Positions 18,597 to 27,473 of a stretch of 58,075 bases of DNA are shown here, piece after piece. Positions within the stretch are counted from its first letter, which is position 1, and every line of letters starts with the position of its first letter. Below the pieces are notes generated by a model. That model searched no databases and had not been told where the DNA came from. It saw only the letters and a list, made by a program, of their open reading frames with translations. Made by a program: the position numbers and the translations under genes. The DNA is from Marinobacter algicola DG893. Its GTDB lineage: Bacteria; Pseudomonadota; Gammaproteobacteria; Pseudomonadales; Oleiphilaceae. The DNA is taken from assembly GCF_000170835.1 (NCBI RefSeq), contig NZ_ABCP01000023.1, positions 1 through 58,075 of the forward strand, read 5' to 3'.

Positions 18597-20078
18597 TCAG
18601 TTATTACAAACCCGCTCCACGGAATCCAGCCAGCCGGCGTACAGGGTCTCCCGCAGCGCCGGCTTCATGGCCGATTCGAAGCGATGTTCCCGCTCCCAGA
18701 GTTGTGCTATCTCGTCCAGCCCCTGGTATACACCGGTCTGCAGCCCGGCCAGATAGGCCGCCCCCAGAGCCGTGGTCTCCGTCACGCGGGGACGGTCCAC
18801 CGGCACATTGAGGATATCCGCCAGAAATTGCATCACCCAGTCGTTGACCACCATGCCACCATCCACCCGAAGAGCCTGCAGAGACGCGCCATCGTTCTGA
18901 ATGGCACGGATCAGGTCTTTGGTCTGATAGCACACGGATTGCAGGCCAGCGGTGACGATCTCGCCGATTCCGGTGTCCCGGGTAAGGCCGAGAATCGCCC
19001 CGCGGGCATGCGGGTCCCAGTGGGGTGCACCCAGCCCGGTAAAGGCCGGCACCAGATAAACAGGGTTTTCCGCCCCCACTTTCGAGGCGTAATCAGAGGA
19101 TTCGCTGGCGTGACTGATAAGCTTCAACCCGTCCCTGAGCCATTGCATGGCGGCGCCGGCAACAAAGATGCTGCCTTCCATGGCGTAGCAAGGTTTGCCA
19201 TTCAAACGATAAGCCATGGTTGTCAGCAACCTGTTTTCGGAGCGTAGTGCCTTTTCGCCGGTATTCAGCATCAGGAAACAACCAGTGCCATAGGTGCTTT
19301 TCGCCATGCCGGGCTCGAAACAGGCCTGCCCGATCAGTGCTGCGTGCTGGTCGCCCGCGATGCCGGCGACCTGCACCGAAGCTCCCAGCCACTGCCTGTC
19401 GGTGGTGCCGAAGTCGGCTGCGGAATCAAGCACCTCCGGCAACAGCGCCCGGGGAACCCGGAAGAGAGTCAACAACTCGTCGTCCCATTGCTGATTATGG
19501 ATATTGAACAACGCCGTGCGCGAGGCGTTGGTGGCATCGGTCTTGTGGGAGCGCCCGCCAGTCAGGTTCCAGAGCAGCCAGCAGTCCACAGTACCAAAGG
19601 CAAGCTCGCCGGCTTCCGCTCTCTGACGGGCACCGTCGACATGGTCGAGTATCCAGGCAATCTTGGTGGCGGAGAAATACGGATCAATCAACAGACCGGT
19701 GCGTTCAACCACCGTACCTTCATGGCCGTCGGATTTGAGTTTGGTACAAACAGACGCCGTGCGCCGATCCTGCCAGACAATCGCGCGGTGAATAGGCTCT
19801 CCGGTTTTCCGGTCCCAGATCACCGTGGTTTCCCGCTGGTTGGTAATGCCGATACCCGCCAGGGTCGAAGCATCCAACCCTGACGATTCAAGCACTTCCC
19901 GGCACACTGCCAATGTACTCTTCCAGATTTCGCCGGCTTCGTGTTCCACCTGGCCATCTTTCGGAAAGTACTGGTGAAATTCCTGTTGCGCCGTGGCGAT
20001 GGCCTGGCCGGAGGCATTGAAAATGATCGCGCGGGAACTGGTGGTCCCCTGATCGATGGCGAGCAGGTGCTGGGTCAT
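18597..20078 (-). CDS. glpK: Glycerol kinase
   Basis: Phosphorylates glycerol to sn-glycerol 3-phosphate with ATP. The FGGY-family protein has 493 residues, close to the usual length. It shows the N-terminal [12 protein letters not shown] phosphate loop, [11 protein letters not shown] near residue 80, the glycerol-contacting Asp region [10 protein letters not shown], and [10 protein letters not shown] near 245. The start ATG at 20078 is chosen because AAAGGA lies 7 bases upstream and the family begins there; the frame upstream is open for nine more codons. No glpF, glpD or glpR is adjacent. It is convergent with the ABC ATPase gene. Confidence 0.95.
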   Translation of the reverse strand: MTQHLLAIDQGTTSSRAIIFNASGQAIATAQQEFHQYFPKDGQVEHEAGEIWKSTLAVCREVLESSGLDASTLAGIGITNQRETTVIWDRKTGEPIHRAIVWQDRRTASVCTKLKSDGHEGTVVERTGLLIDPYFSATKIAWILDHVDGARQRAEAGELAFGTVDCWLLWNLTGGRSHKTDATNASRTALFNIHNQQWDDELLTLFRVPRALLPEVLDSAADFGTTDRQWLGASVQVAGIAGDQHAALIGQACFEPGMAKSTYGTGCFLMLNTGEKALRSENRLLTTMAYRLNGKPCYAMEGSIFVAGAAMQWLRDGLKLISHASESSDYASKVGAENPVYLVPAFTGLGAPHWDPHARGAILGLTRDTGIGEIVTAGLQSVCYQTKDLIRAIQNDGASLQALRVDGGMVVNDWVMQFLADILNVPVDRPRVTETTALGAAYLAGLQTGVYQGLDEIAQLWEREHRFESAMKPALRETLYAGWLDSVERVCNN

Positions 20079-20170
20079 GGGGCGTCCTTTCAGGTGCTTC
20101 AGCATTGTTCAGGTCAATGCTGCAATCTTCTCAAAGGATTGATAAGAACGCTATGGCAAAAGCCGGGCAT

Positions 20171-20195
20171 AAAAAAAGGGCCGGAAAACCGGCCC
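20171..20195 (-). terminator. Rho-independent terminator downstream of the RstB-like gene
   Basis: GGGCCGG / CCGGCCC with an AAAA loop; on the minus strand it is followed by seven T residues. It lies about 160 bases after the kinase stop, so it ends either a long 3' leader of the two-component operon or a separate small RNA (see the 20171-20302 entry). Confidence 0.85.
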
Positions 20196-20302
20196 TCAAA
20201 TGACGAATGAAACAAGGAAAGTTCGTAAGAACTACAACCTCAAAAGTCATCCCTTACACTCTAAGTATCGGCTCGGTTTGCCGAGACTTCAGTTGAGGTT
20301 GT
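20171..20302 (-). ncRNA. Candidate structured RNA (3' UTR or small RNA)
   Basis: Read on the minus strand, this 132-base stretch begins with ACAACCTCAA plus AAGTC, which can pair with GACTT plus TTGAGGTTGT, giving a 15-bp stem with a three-base bulge. A small inner hairpin, CTCGG-CAAA-CCGAG, sits inside the loop, and the stretch ends in a strong rho-independent terminator. No open frame fits. The arrangement (long stem, unpaired linker, terminator) is that of many small RNAs, but it could equally be the processed 3' end of the kinase mRNA. No promoter was convincing and no known RNA family was recognised. Confidence 0.4.
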
Positions 20303-20355
20303 GTTGCGCGTCTGTTACATCAGGTTAGGGGCTGAGAGGCGCATCACAAAATGGC

Positions 20356-21930
20356 TTAGAGGGTGTGCTCCATCGGCTTCTTGCGAGGCCAGACCAGACT
20401 AAAACGAGCTCCACCCAACTCGTCGCTGCGACTGACAAACGCCTGCCCGCCATGCCAGTATAGGATTCTCCTGACAATTGAGAGGCCAAGACCGTAACCG
20501 CCCGAGGTGCGGGTACGACTGTCATCGAGGCGGGCAAATGCGGTAAACACTTTTTCCCAGTCCTCTTCGGGAATACCGGGACCGTCGTCCTCAACATCGA
20601 TGCGACAATTATCCTCATCAAACTGACAGTGGACTTTCACGCGGCCAGCCGCGTAGCGAGCGGCATTTCCGACCAGGTTCTGAACTGCCCGGTGCAAATA
20701 CCGTGGCTCCACGTCAGACAGTGACCAGCGTTCGGATTCATCGTCAATGTCTGCCTCAATGGCGTGAACGGGGCGGATCATCTGCTGTTCGCCCACCACT
20801 TGGCGAACGATATCACTCACCGACTGTTCCTGAAGCGCAAATACGGGCCCACCCTGTTCCAACCGGGCGTAGGTCAGGATTTCATCAATCAGCTCATCAA
20901 GCTCCTGGATGTCGCCGTCAATGCCGTCAAGCTGCTTCTGGAGCGCTTCCGGAGAGTTGGCGCTTTCAATCATCTGGACACCGAATCGAATACGGGCAAC
21001 CGGTGTTCTCAATTCATGAGAAACCGCGTGGATCATTTCCCGCTGAACCCCTACCAACCGCTGGATATGCTCCGCCATACTGTTGAAGGCGGCGGCCAGC
21101 CGGGACACAAGGCGGCTGTCGCCAGCATCCACCCGCGCGCCCATCTCGCCCCGGGCAATACGGATTGCCACCGACTCCACGGCCCGGAGATTGCTGTCCA
21201 CATCCCTTAACGCCAGGTAGAGAGCCAATGCAAGAACACTTCCAGCCACTACGAGCAACAGCAGCACGACCGGCCATGCCCAGGGATTGAAGGGCGCAGG
21301 CATTGCCATGTCCACAAGAGTACCGTCTTCCAGACGGATCAACACCTGGGCACGATCCCGGGAGGGATGATGGTACAGCGAAATACCCCGTTCGGAGACA
21401 CGCTCAAGCACCTCGGAATCCGGAAGTTCTGCCTGATCCCGAACCGGCAGCAGCTCCACCCCGAGCGTATCGGATAACTGCGACATGGCACCTTCCCGAC
21501 CGTTCGGCGACATGTCATCGAGATGCAGGCGGGCGATAAGAGCGGTTGCCTCAGCAACGTCACTGTAGATGTCCCGGAATCGAAGGTCGATGATCCCACC
21601 GCTATCGTTCCGCACCATAACTTGCTGGCCGATGCTGGTGTCCATCGACACTATCTGACCGTAGGAAAGACGCTCCATGATGACATCGGATACCGACAGG
21701 TTACCGGGCGGCGTTACCCGGAAATCGTAGAACGACTCAAGCCATGGGTACTGTTTCTGGGGATAGGGTGTTGCAACAAGCCAGCGCAACAGCGGTTCTG
21801 AAAACCGCTCTTGCCAATACTGCCCCCTGACGGAATTCACACCCAGGAACAAGGCAGCACAAAACAGGAGAATCAGAAAGGTAAGACCAATCAGCCGGGC
21901 GTAAAGCTTGAGAAAAAACTTGAGGGGCAT
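20356..21930 (-). CDS. Sensor histidine kinase, RstB-like
   Basis: An inner-membrane kinase of 524 residues. Transmembrane helices lie at about 14-31 and 219-241, flanking a periplasmic sensor domain of about 185 residues. A HAMP linker (about 240-292) follows, then a HisKA domain with the phospho-acceptor His305 in SHELRTPVARIRF. The HATPase domain has the N box VQNLVGNAARYA, DDGPGIPEEDW and the GGYGLGLSIV box. The domain plan and sensor length fit RstB. The gene follows the OmpR-type regulator on the same strand (58-base gap). What it senses is not evident. Its position divergent from the olsBA operon suggests an envelope or membrane stress signal, which is an inference. Confidence 0.8.
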   Translation of the reverse strand: MPLKFFLKLYARLIGLTFLILLFCAALFLGVNSVRGQYWQERFSEPLLRWLVATPYPQKQYPWLESFYDFRVTPPGNLSVSDVIMERLSYGQIVSMDTSIGQQVMVRNDSGGIIDLRFRDIYSDVAEATALIARLHLDDMSPNGREGAMSQLSDTLGVELLPVRDQAELPDSEVLERVSERGISLYHHPSRDRAQVLIRLEDGTLVDMAMPAPFNPWAWPVVLLLLVVAGSVLALALYLALRDVDSNLRAVESVAIRIARGEMGARVDAGDSRLVSRLAAAFNSMAEHIQRLVGVQREMIHAVSHELRTPVARIRFGVQMIESANSPEALQKQLDGIDGDIQELDELIDEILTYARLEQGGPVFALQEQSVSDIVRQVVGEQQMIRPVHAIEADIDDESERWSLSDVEPRYLHRAVQNLVGNAARYAAGRVKVHCQFDEDNCRIDVEDDGPGIPEEDWEKVFTAFARLDDSRTRTSGGYGLGLSIVRRILYWHGGQAFVSRSDELGGARFSLVWPRKKPMEHTL

Positions 21931-21988
21931 TGCGATAACCCTGGCAATGAACGCCGGCCCCGCCGGGCCAGCGCCAGAGACTGAACAG

Positions 21989-22726
21989 TCAGGCTTCCTT
22001 TACGAACAGGTAGCCTTTGCTGCGTACGGTTTTAATGCGCCTCGGGTGGATGGGATCGTCGCCGATTTTGGGACGTATCCTTGAAACCCGGACATCGATC
22101 GAACGGTCCTGGCCGTCGTATTCGATCCCTCTCAGGGCGGTGAAGATTTCCTCCCGACTGAGCACTCGGCCGGCATTGCTTGCCAATAGCCAGAGCAGGT
22201 CGAATTCAGCGCTGGTGAGATCGATACTGTCGTCGCTCAACCATGCTTCACGCATGGACCTGTCCACCACCAGGTTGTTGAACTGCAGTCTGACCGGTTC
22301 TTCACCGCTACCCTCTTCCGCAGCTACCGAACCATTCTCGGTAACCCGCCTCAGCAAGGCGCGGATTCTCGCCAGCAGCACCCTTGGCTGAACCGGTTTG
22401 CCGATGTAATCGTCGGCACCCATTTCCAGGCCGAGCACCTGGTCCAGATCGTCCGTGCGGGCGGTAAGCATGATAATCGGGCCCGGATAAAAAGGCCGCG
22501 CACGCCTGCAGATGGACAGTCCATCCTCACCCGGCAACATCAGGTCAAGGACGACCAGATCCGGCTGCTCCTTGCGGATGCGCTCCACCGCGTTCCCACC
22601 GTGAGTTTCGAGGGCGACAGTCAACCCGTTACTCTCCAGGTATTCCCTGGTCAGCTCTGCCAGCCTCTCATCATCTTCGACTATAAGAATCCGCCAACTT
22701 TCGTTCGTCTGTTCCACGCCATCCAT
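21989..22726 (-). CDS. OmpR-family response regulator, RstA-like
   Basis: A 245-residue regulator with a receiver domain (acidic pair in VEDDE, phospho-acceptor Asp61 in VVLDLMLPGEDG, Thr and Lys in LTAR and GKPV) and a C-terminal winged-helix DNA-binding domain. The latter has LTSAEFDLLWLLASNAGRVLSREEIF and the terminal SKGYLF. It is paired with the RstB-like kinase. The upstream space to olsB carries the inverted elements TGTAAC (22841-22846) and GTTACA (22893-22898), which resemble the conserved half of the E. coli RstA box. They could be its own binding sites. Confidence 0.82.
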   Translation of the reverse strand: MDGVEQTNESWRILIVEDDERLAELTREYLESNGLTVALETHGGNAVERIRKEQPDLVVLDLMLPGEDGLSICRRARPFYPGPIIMLTARTDDLDQVLGLEMGADDYIGKPVQPRVLLARIRALLRRVTENGSVAAEEGSGEEPVRLQFNNLVVDRSMREAWLSDDSIDLTSAEFDLLWLLASNAGRVLSREEIFTALRGIEYDGQDRSIDVRVSRIRPKIGDDPIHPRRIKTVRSKGYLFVKEA

Positions 22727-22840
22727 CTCTGATTTTGTTTTTCCGGTTTCTGAAACGTCCGGCCAACGTCACCCCACATGACCGGAACAGAGCTGACTGT
22801 CAGAAGATCAGCTACCCAACTGACAATACAGGCTACCTCC

Positions 22841-22898
22841 TGTAACAGCAATTATACATGCTATTCAGAAATATACATGGAACCACCTGTTCGTTACA
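22841..22898. promoter_or_regulatory. Inverted TGTAAC ... GTTACA elements between the regulator and olsB
   Basis: TGTAAC at 22841-22846 and GTTACA at 22893-22898 face each other. Between them TATACATG occurs twice (22853-22860 and 22872-22879). ATTATA at 22851-22856 reads as TATAAT on the minus strand and could be the -10 of the regulator gene. This could be an autoregulatory site; it is a weak pattern match only. Confidence 0.3.
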
Positions 22899-22951
22899 GC
22901 CCGTGACAAAGGTCACAGTGCCACACCCCAATGCCACACAAGAAACGGGAC

Positions 22952-23002
22952 TTGTCACAAAGTCGTCATCCCTCGTTCATTCCGATGTCACACCGGATTC
23001 AT
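22952..23002 (+). promoter_or_regulatory. Candidate PhoB-box array in front of olsBA
   Basis: Five 7-base units with an exact 11-base period: TTGTCAC (22952), TCGTCAT (22963), CGTTCAT (22974), ATGTCAC (22985) and GATTCAT (22996). A weaker sixth, TTGTCGA, is at 23007. PhoB boxes are direct repeats of CTGTCAT with 4-base spacers, that is an 11-base period. Each unit matches that word at 4 or 5 of 7 positions, and TCA is kept in all five. The array ends 37 bases before the olsB start. No clear -10 hexamer was seen. Confidence 0.6.
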
Positions 23003-23038
23003 AGCCTTGTCGAAAAGTGGAAACAAAGAGGCATTGCC

Positions 23039-23803
23039 ATGAACGCCCAGACTGCCCGCCTGTCACGCTCGGCCCGACGGCTCAAAACCGTCATTACCCA
23101 ACAGCCGGATCTCGTTGAAGCCGCCCAGAAACTGCGCTATCAGGTTTTCTCGGAAGAGTATGGTTCTGATCTTGGCGCTACCGTCCCTGGCATTGATGCA
23201 GACGAGTTTGACCAATTCTGCGATCACTTGATTGTCACCGATGAGAGCACCGGTGAACTGGTGGCCACAACACGAGTGCTTCACCACAGTCAGGCCGTTG
23301 AAGCCGGAGGCTTCTATTCCGAGGGTGAGTTCGAGCTGTCGTCTCTTTATCAACTTCCCGGCACCGTGGCCGAGCTCGGGAGAACCTGCGTGCACCCGGA
23401 CTATCGTAACGGTGCGACCATCAGCCTGTTGTGGGCGTCCGTTGCGGAATACCTGGTATCGCGAAACGTGGACTACCTGATCGGCTGCGCCAGTATCGGT
23501 ATGTCAGATGGCGGCCTGAAAGCCTGGCGCATAGCTCGTTACCTGCAGCGGGAATTCCTGGCCGGCGAAGAATACCGGGTAACCCCGTTACGGGCACTGC
23601 CGCACCTGACCCACGCCGTCAGCGAAGATCGCCCGGTGGACGTTCCCGCACTGATCAAGGCCTATATGCGCCTCGGCGCCCGCGTCTGCGGGGAGCCCTG
23701 CTGGGACCCGGAATTTCGCTGCGCTGACCTGCTGGTGGTTCTGGACGTCAATAATCTGGCCAGCCGGTACAGCCGCCACTTCATGCGCAAACAGGCCCAG
23801 TAA
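23039..23803 (+). CDS. olsB: Ornithine N-acyltransferase OlsB
   Basis: OlsB joins a 3-hydroxyacyl group from acyl-ACP to the alpha-amino group of ornithine, giving lyso-ornithine lipid. The 254-residue protein is a GNAT-fold member of this class. The core runs from LRYQVFSEEYG near residue 30 through ELVATTRVL, AELGRTCVHPDYRNGATISLLW and the YLIGCASI strand. The ATG at 23039 (product MNAQTARLS) was chosen because GAGG lies 8 bases upstream and the candidate PhoB array occupies the sequence before it. An upstream in-frame ATG at 22931 would put the array inside the gene. The next gene, olsA, starts 34 bases later. Confidence 0.85.
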   Translation: MNAQTARLSRSARRLKTVITQQPDLVEAAQKLRYQVFSEEYGSDLGATVPGIDADEFDQFCDHLIVTDESTGELVATTRVLHHSQAVEAGGFYSEGEFELSSLYQLPGTVAELGRTCVHPDYRNGATISLLWASVAEYLVSRNVDYLIGCASIGMSDGGLKAWRIARYLQREFLAGEEYRVTPLRALPHLTHAVSEDRPVDVPALIKAYMRLGARVCGEPCWDPEFRCADLLVVLDVNNLASRYSRHFMRKQAQ

Positions 23804-23837
23804 GCGGCCGCCCCATCTGGCAACCCGAGGATTGGCT

Positions 23838-24644
23838 ATGGAACTGATACGCCTGACCACGAGACTGACGCTCTTTGCCGGCTTCCTGGGCCTGACAGCA
23901 ACGCTTGCCGGCACCCTGCTACTGGTTGAGACCCTGTTCCGCTGCCGAATCGACCGCGCGCCCTTCGCCCGCATCTGCTTTAACGGGGCCAGTCGATGCC
24001 TTGGCTTTCGCATGTCCACGCAAGGTGCCTTCAGCGAAAGGCCCGTGCTTTATGTAAGCAACCACATCTCCTGGTCGGACATTCCCGTACTTGGCGGACA
24101 GGTGCCCCTGAGCTTCCTGTCCAAAGCGGAAGTAGGGAGCTGGCCGGTGATCGGTTGGCTGGCCACACAGGCGGGCACGCTGTTTATTCAGCGCGGCAGC
24201 GGCAAAGCCGGCCAGGCCCGCCAAGAAATCACCAGCACTCTTCTGAACGGGCAGTCGGTGCTGGTATTTCCCGAAGGCACCACCACAGCCGGAGTGACCG
24301 TCCTGCCCTTCCATAGCCGACTGCTTCACGCCGCGGCGGATGCAGGCGTGGACATACAGCCTCTGAGCATCGGTTACCTGAGAAACGGCCACCCCGACCA
24401 TTTGGCGCCGTTTATTGGCGACGATGAGTTTCAGCATCACTTGATTCGCATGCTTCGCCAGCCGGCGGTCGAGGTCGGTGTTATCGCCCACCCGGTGGTG
24501 ACTATCGACAACGGCACGGACCTGGCCGAGGTAACGCGGGATTTGCGGCAGACAGTACACGACGGGCTACGGCAGATTCAGGCGGGGCGCCTTTCAGACC
24601 AGCCATCAGACGGGCCGACAGCGGTTGTCGGCCCGGAGCTGTAA
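23838..24644 (+). CDS. olsA: Lyso-ornithine lipid O-acyltransferase OlsA (PlsC family)
   Basis: A 268-residue membrane-bound acyltransferase of the PlsC/LPLAT family. An N-terminal hydrophobic segment is followed by the HX4D motif NHISWSD (about residue 72), the FIQRGSG block, and FPEGTTT near 149. In an olsBA operon this enzyme adds the second acyl chain to lyso-ornithine lipid and completes the phosphorus-free ornithine lipid. A general 1-acyl-glycerol-3-phosphate acyltransferase is the alternative, but the olsB neighbour argues for OlsA. The ATG at 23838 sits behind GAGG. The gene ends one base before the convergent slyD stop. Confidence 0.82.
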   Translation: MELIRLTTRLTLFAGFLGLTATLAGTLLLVETLFRCRIDRAPFARICFNGASRCLGFRMSTQGAFSERPVLYVSNHISWSDIPVLGGQVPLSFLSKAEVGSWPVIGWLATQAGTLFIQRGSGKAGQARQEITSTLLNGQSVLVFPEGTTTAGVTVLPFHSRLLHAAADAGVDIQPLSIGYLRNGHPDHLAPFIGDDEFQHHLIRMLRQPAVEVGVIAHPVVTIDNGTDLAEVTRDLRQTVHDGLRQIQAGRLSDQPSDGPTAVVGPEL

Positions 24645-24645
24645 C

Positions 24646-25104
24646 TCAGCTCAGCGGATGGCCAGCGTTGATTTCCTCTTCCGTGGCTTCGCGCTTGCCG
24701 ATGATCTCCAGATCAAAGTACAGGGTAAAACCCGCCAGCGGATGATTGGCGTCCACCCGCACCAGGTTGCCATCAATACTCACCACCTGTACCACCTGGG
24801 CCGTGTCGCCGGTGTTGGTTTGAAACTTCATCCCTACCTGCAGGTTCTCCACGCCCTCGAACATGGAGCGGGGTACTTTGCGGATCAGCTCCGGATTATG
24901 CTCTCCGTACGCCATGGCCGGCGGTACGGTCACTTCCAGGCAATCGCCGACATTACGGTCTTTCACCGCTTTCTGAATACCTTCGATGATTTCCGGGCTG
25001 CCCTCCAGGAAATGAAGCGGCTCGCTGCCCTCGGAGGTGTCAACCAGCTCACCGAGCTTGTTCTTGAGGACATAGTGGACGGTTAGTACAGCAGGCTTTT
25101 GCAT
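24646..25104 (-). CDS. slyD: FKBP-type peptidyl-prolyl isomerase, SlyD-like
   Basis: A 152-residue prolyl isomerase with the SlyD/FkpB plan. FKBP strands flank an inserted IF domain (about residues 65-120), beginning TVHYVLKNKLGELVDTS and continuing with EIIEGIQKAVKD, PPAMAYGEHNP and VDANHPLAGFTLYFDLEI. The His/Cys-rich metal-binding tail of E. coli SlyD is absent; the protein stops soon after EEEINAGHPLS. FkpB (SlpA) is a possible alternative, but the NHPLAG motif favours SlyD. It overlaps the stop of the upstream acetyl-CoA hydrolase gene by one base, suggesting translational coupling. Confidence 0.85.
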   Translation of the reverse strand: MQKPAVLTVHYVLKNKLGELVDTSEGSEPLHFLEGSPEIIEGIQKAVKDRNVGDCLEVTVPPAMAYGEHNPELIRKVPRSMFEGVENLQVGMKFQTNTGDTAQVVQVVSIDGNLVRVDANHPLAGFTLYFDLEIIGKREATEEEINAGHPLS

Positions 25105-27323
25105 CAGGCGTTTGTGTTTCCTGTATTCGGGGGTGTATCAGTCAGATTCAGGCCATGGATAACCAGGCGCCGGTCCAGTCTCGCTTTCAGGCTCCGGGGC
25201 TTATCCAGGCTCATGCGCTCCAGCAACGGCTGGTAGCGATTTTCGTCATCGCTTGCCTTGGCGGCATGCCATAAGGTCAACAGTTTACCACGACGAGTCG
25301 CCGTTGCGGCCTTCAGGGTTTGTAAAGCCTTGCCCAGCCGGAGCTCTTCATCGGTAAAGTCCCGCCCGAACGGGAATGCCGGAAACATCTCCGTATCTCC
25401 GGTAATCTTTACGGCCTCTTCAACCGCCTCTGGCGTGTTGTTGCACCAATGCTCAGGCAGACGGAACGACGCATCCACTTTTCCCGCTTTCTGGGCCTGC
25501 TTCAGCAAGTCGGCCTGAAAACGGGAATCTGCAATGCGGATCAGTTGCAGGTATACCTGTTCGTCGGACTGGCCCCGCAGATCCGCTATACCGTACTCGG
25601 TGATGACAATGTCGCGAAGATGACGGGGAATGGTGCAGTGCCCGTAACTGAAGACAAGGTTGGACAGTGTTTCCTCACCGGACTTACGGGTGCTGCGCAG
25701 GGTCAGGATGGACCTCGCGCCCGGCAGTTCGTGGGCCATGGCCACAAAATTGTACTGGCCGCCAACACCGCTCACCACACGGCCATCTTCCAGCCCGTCG
25801 GACACGGCCGCGCCGCTGAGCGTATGCATCATTGCCGAGTTGATAAACCGGCCATGTACTCTCTGTGCCGCCTTCAGACGTTGGTTGCCGAACGCATGGT
25901 CATACAAGTGGTTGATGTAGTTAACGCTGGTCATGCAGATGCGTTGGCGGTCGTGCGGTGACAAGTCCCGCAACCGCTGATAGAAGGCTTCGGGGCCGAC
26001 GAAGAAGCCACCATGCACCACAATCCCTCCAGTCAGTGACTGCCCCAGAGCTAACGACTCAATGGCGCTTCTCGCCTCCTCATTGTCCAGATCCGGGTCC
26101 AGGGATTGCTCGCCCACACGCAACCGCCCGCCCTTGAACTCGACCTCCGGGTTCAGGATGCCGTAACGACACAGCCACTGCACGTCCCTGGCCCGTAACG
26201 GCGAATCAATCAACTGCTCCCGCCGCAGGACATCGAGGGTGCCCAGAGAGACACTTTGGGCAAGTTCGCCCCGGTTTATCAACGTTTGCAGTCCGGCATG
26301 ATCAAACACTTCGCGAGTCAGGACACCCGCCTCCATGAGGTAAATAAAACCATCCACCATCATTTCACTACAGCCGTAGAGTCCCGCCTCGAAGACCTCC
26401 GTGCCACCGTACTCGGAAACCACCGGGAAGCGTTCTGCCACCTTCAGGTGATCGAACACCTGCTTCCAGTGCTCGTTATGGCGATGCCGGAGAATGGCAC
26501 TGTGAACCAGCGCCGCTCCCAGTGAGCCAATCCCAACCTGCAGCGTTCCGCCATCCCGGAGCAACGCACTGGCATAGAACCCGATGAGGTGATCCTCGGG
26601 GCTGACCGCCATTTGCGGTGCCGAGAACAGAGGGTAGTCGGAGGCGGCGTGCTCCAGGACGATGTCAAACTGGCCGGTCTCGACGGCGGCGTCATTGCCG
26701 AGAAATGGTAAATGGCTGTTGGTCTCTGCCACCAACGCCACGGGGGTTCCGGCCGCCTCCCGCGCACGCAACAGGGGCAACAGATCCAGGCTCAGATCCG
26801 GGTTGCAGCTGAGGCTGACGTAGCCTTCCTGATCCGGCTCGGTCGCCGGAGCTACCATCTGGCCGACGACGTTAACACCCAGCGCCATAAGATCGCGCAC
26901 TGCGTGGGTGTAATTGGTGCAGACATAGTTGCGCTGCTGGTCCTTGTTATTCAGGAAGGACCCGGCCTTGAAGAAAAATTCGGATACCCGAACGTTCGCG
27001 GGCAAACGCTGACCAATCACGTCCCGTGCGTAGTCAAGCTCCGGAATCCGCCCGTACAGGCGCTCGGCGAACGGGCCCATGAAACGCTTTTCCAGCGATG
27101 AACTGCCACCGGGCGCGGTCAGGGATAGTGCGGTGACAATATGGAGTTCTATGGACGGATCGTCCTTGGCACGCTGGTAGAGAGCGTTGGCAAAACGTAT
27201 GGGTTTACCAAGCCCCAATGGCAGGCCCAGTGTGATGCGCTTACCCACCCGGCGAATCAGCTCGTCCACACAGGCGCTGCTGTCTGCGAGCGTTACCGGT
27301 TGTTCCTCCACCATCGCGGCCAT
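25104..27323 (-). CDS. Acetyl-CoA hydrolase/transferase family protein (long form)
   Basis: A 739-residue member of the acetyl-CoA hydrolase/4-hydroxybutyrate CoA-transferase family, well above the usual 430-550 residues. The extra length is spread over an extended N-terminal domain and a C-terminal tail (about 640-739). The catalytic-domain pattern is seen in LQVGIGSLGAALVHS (about 265-279), VSEYGGTEVFE and TEYGIADLRGQSDEQVY (about 580-596). The likely reaction is transfer or hydrolysis of CoA from a short acyl-CoA; the substrate is unknown. The gene has a 1-base overlap with slyD and stands 150 bases from the next gene upstream. Confidence 0.75.
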   Translation of the reverse strand: MAAMVEEQPVTLADSSACVDELIRRVGKRITLGLPLGLGKPIRFANALYQRAKDDPSIELHIVTALSLTAPGGSSSLEKRFMGPFAERLYGRIPELDYARDVIGQRLPANVRVSEFFFKAGSFLNNKDQQRNYVCTNYTHAVRDLMALGVNVVGQMVAPATEPDQEGYVSLSCNPDLSLDLLPLLRAREAAGTPVALVAETNSHLPFLGNDAAVETGQFDIVLEHAASDYPLFSAPQMAVSPEDHLIGFYASALLRDGGTLQVGIGSLGAALVHSAILRHRHNEHWKQVFDHLKVAERFPVVSEYGGTEVFEAGLYGCSEMMVDGFIYLMEAGVLTREVFDHAGLQTLINRGELAQSVSLGTLDVLRREQLIDSPLRARDVQWLCRYGILNPEVEFKGGRLRVGEQSLDPDLDNEEARSAIESLALGQSLTGGIVVHGGFFVGPEAFYQRLRDLSPHDRQRICMTSVNYINHLYDHAFGNQRLKAAQRVHGRFINSAMMHTLSGAAVSDGLEDGRVVSGVGGQYNFVAMAHELPGARSILTLRSTRKSGEETLSNLVFSYGHCTIPRHLRDIVITEYGIADLRGQSDEQVYLQLIRIADSRFQADLLKQAQKAGKVDASFRLPEHWCNNTPEAVEEAVKITGDTEMFPAFPFGRDFTDEELRLGKALQTLKAATATRRGKLLTLWHAAKASDDENRYQPLLERMSLDKPRSLKARLDRRLVIHGLNLTDTPPNTGNTNA

Positions 27324-27473
27324 CGTGTTACTCCCTTAGTTGCCGTCAGAATGCTTACCGATACGGATAATCACATGTGCCATTATGACTGGCAATGCGC
27401 GGAGGCAGATAAAGGGTGGTGCGAATTCGTGAAAGGTCAGTCAGGGTTCAGGGGGAGGAGGAGACGATGGGGC

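Noticed and set aside
22931..23038. Upstream ATG extending olsB by 36 residues
   Set aside because: The extension has no family counterpart and no ribosome-binding site, and it would place the 11-bp repeat array inside the gene.
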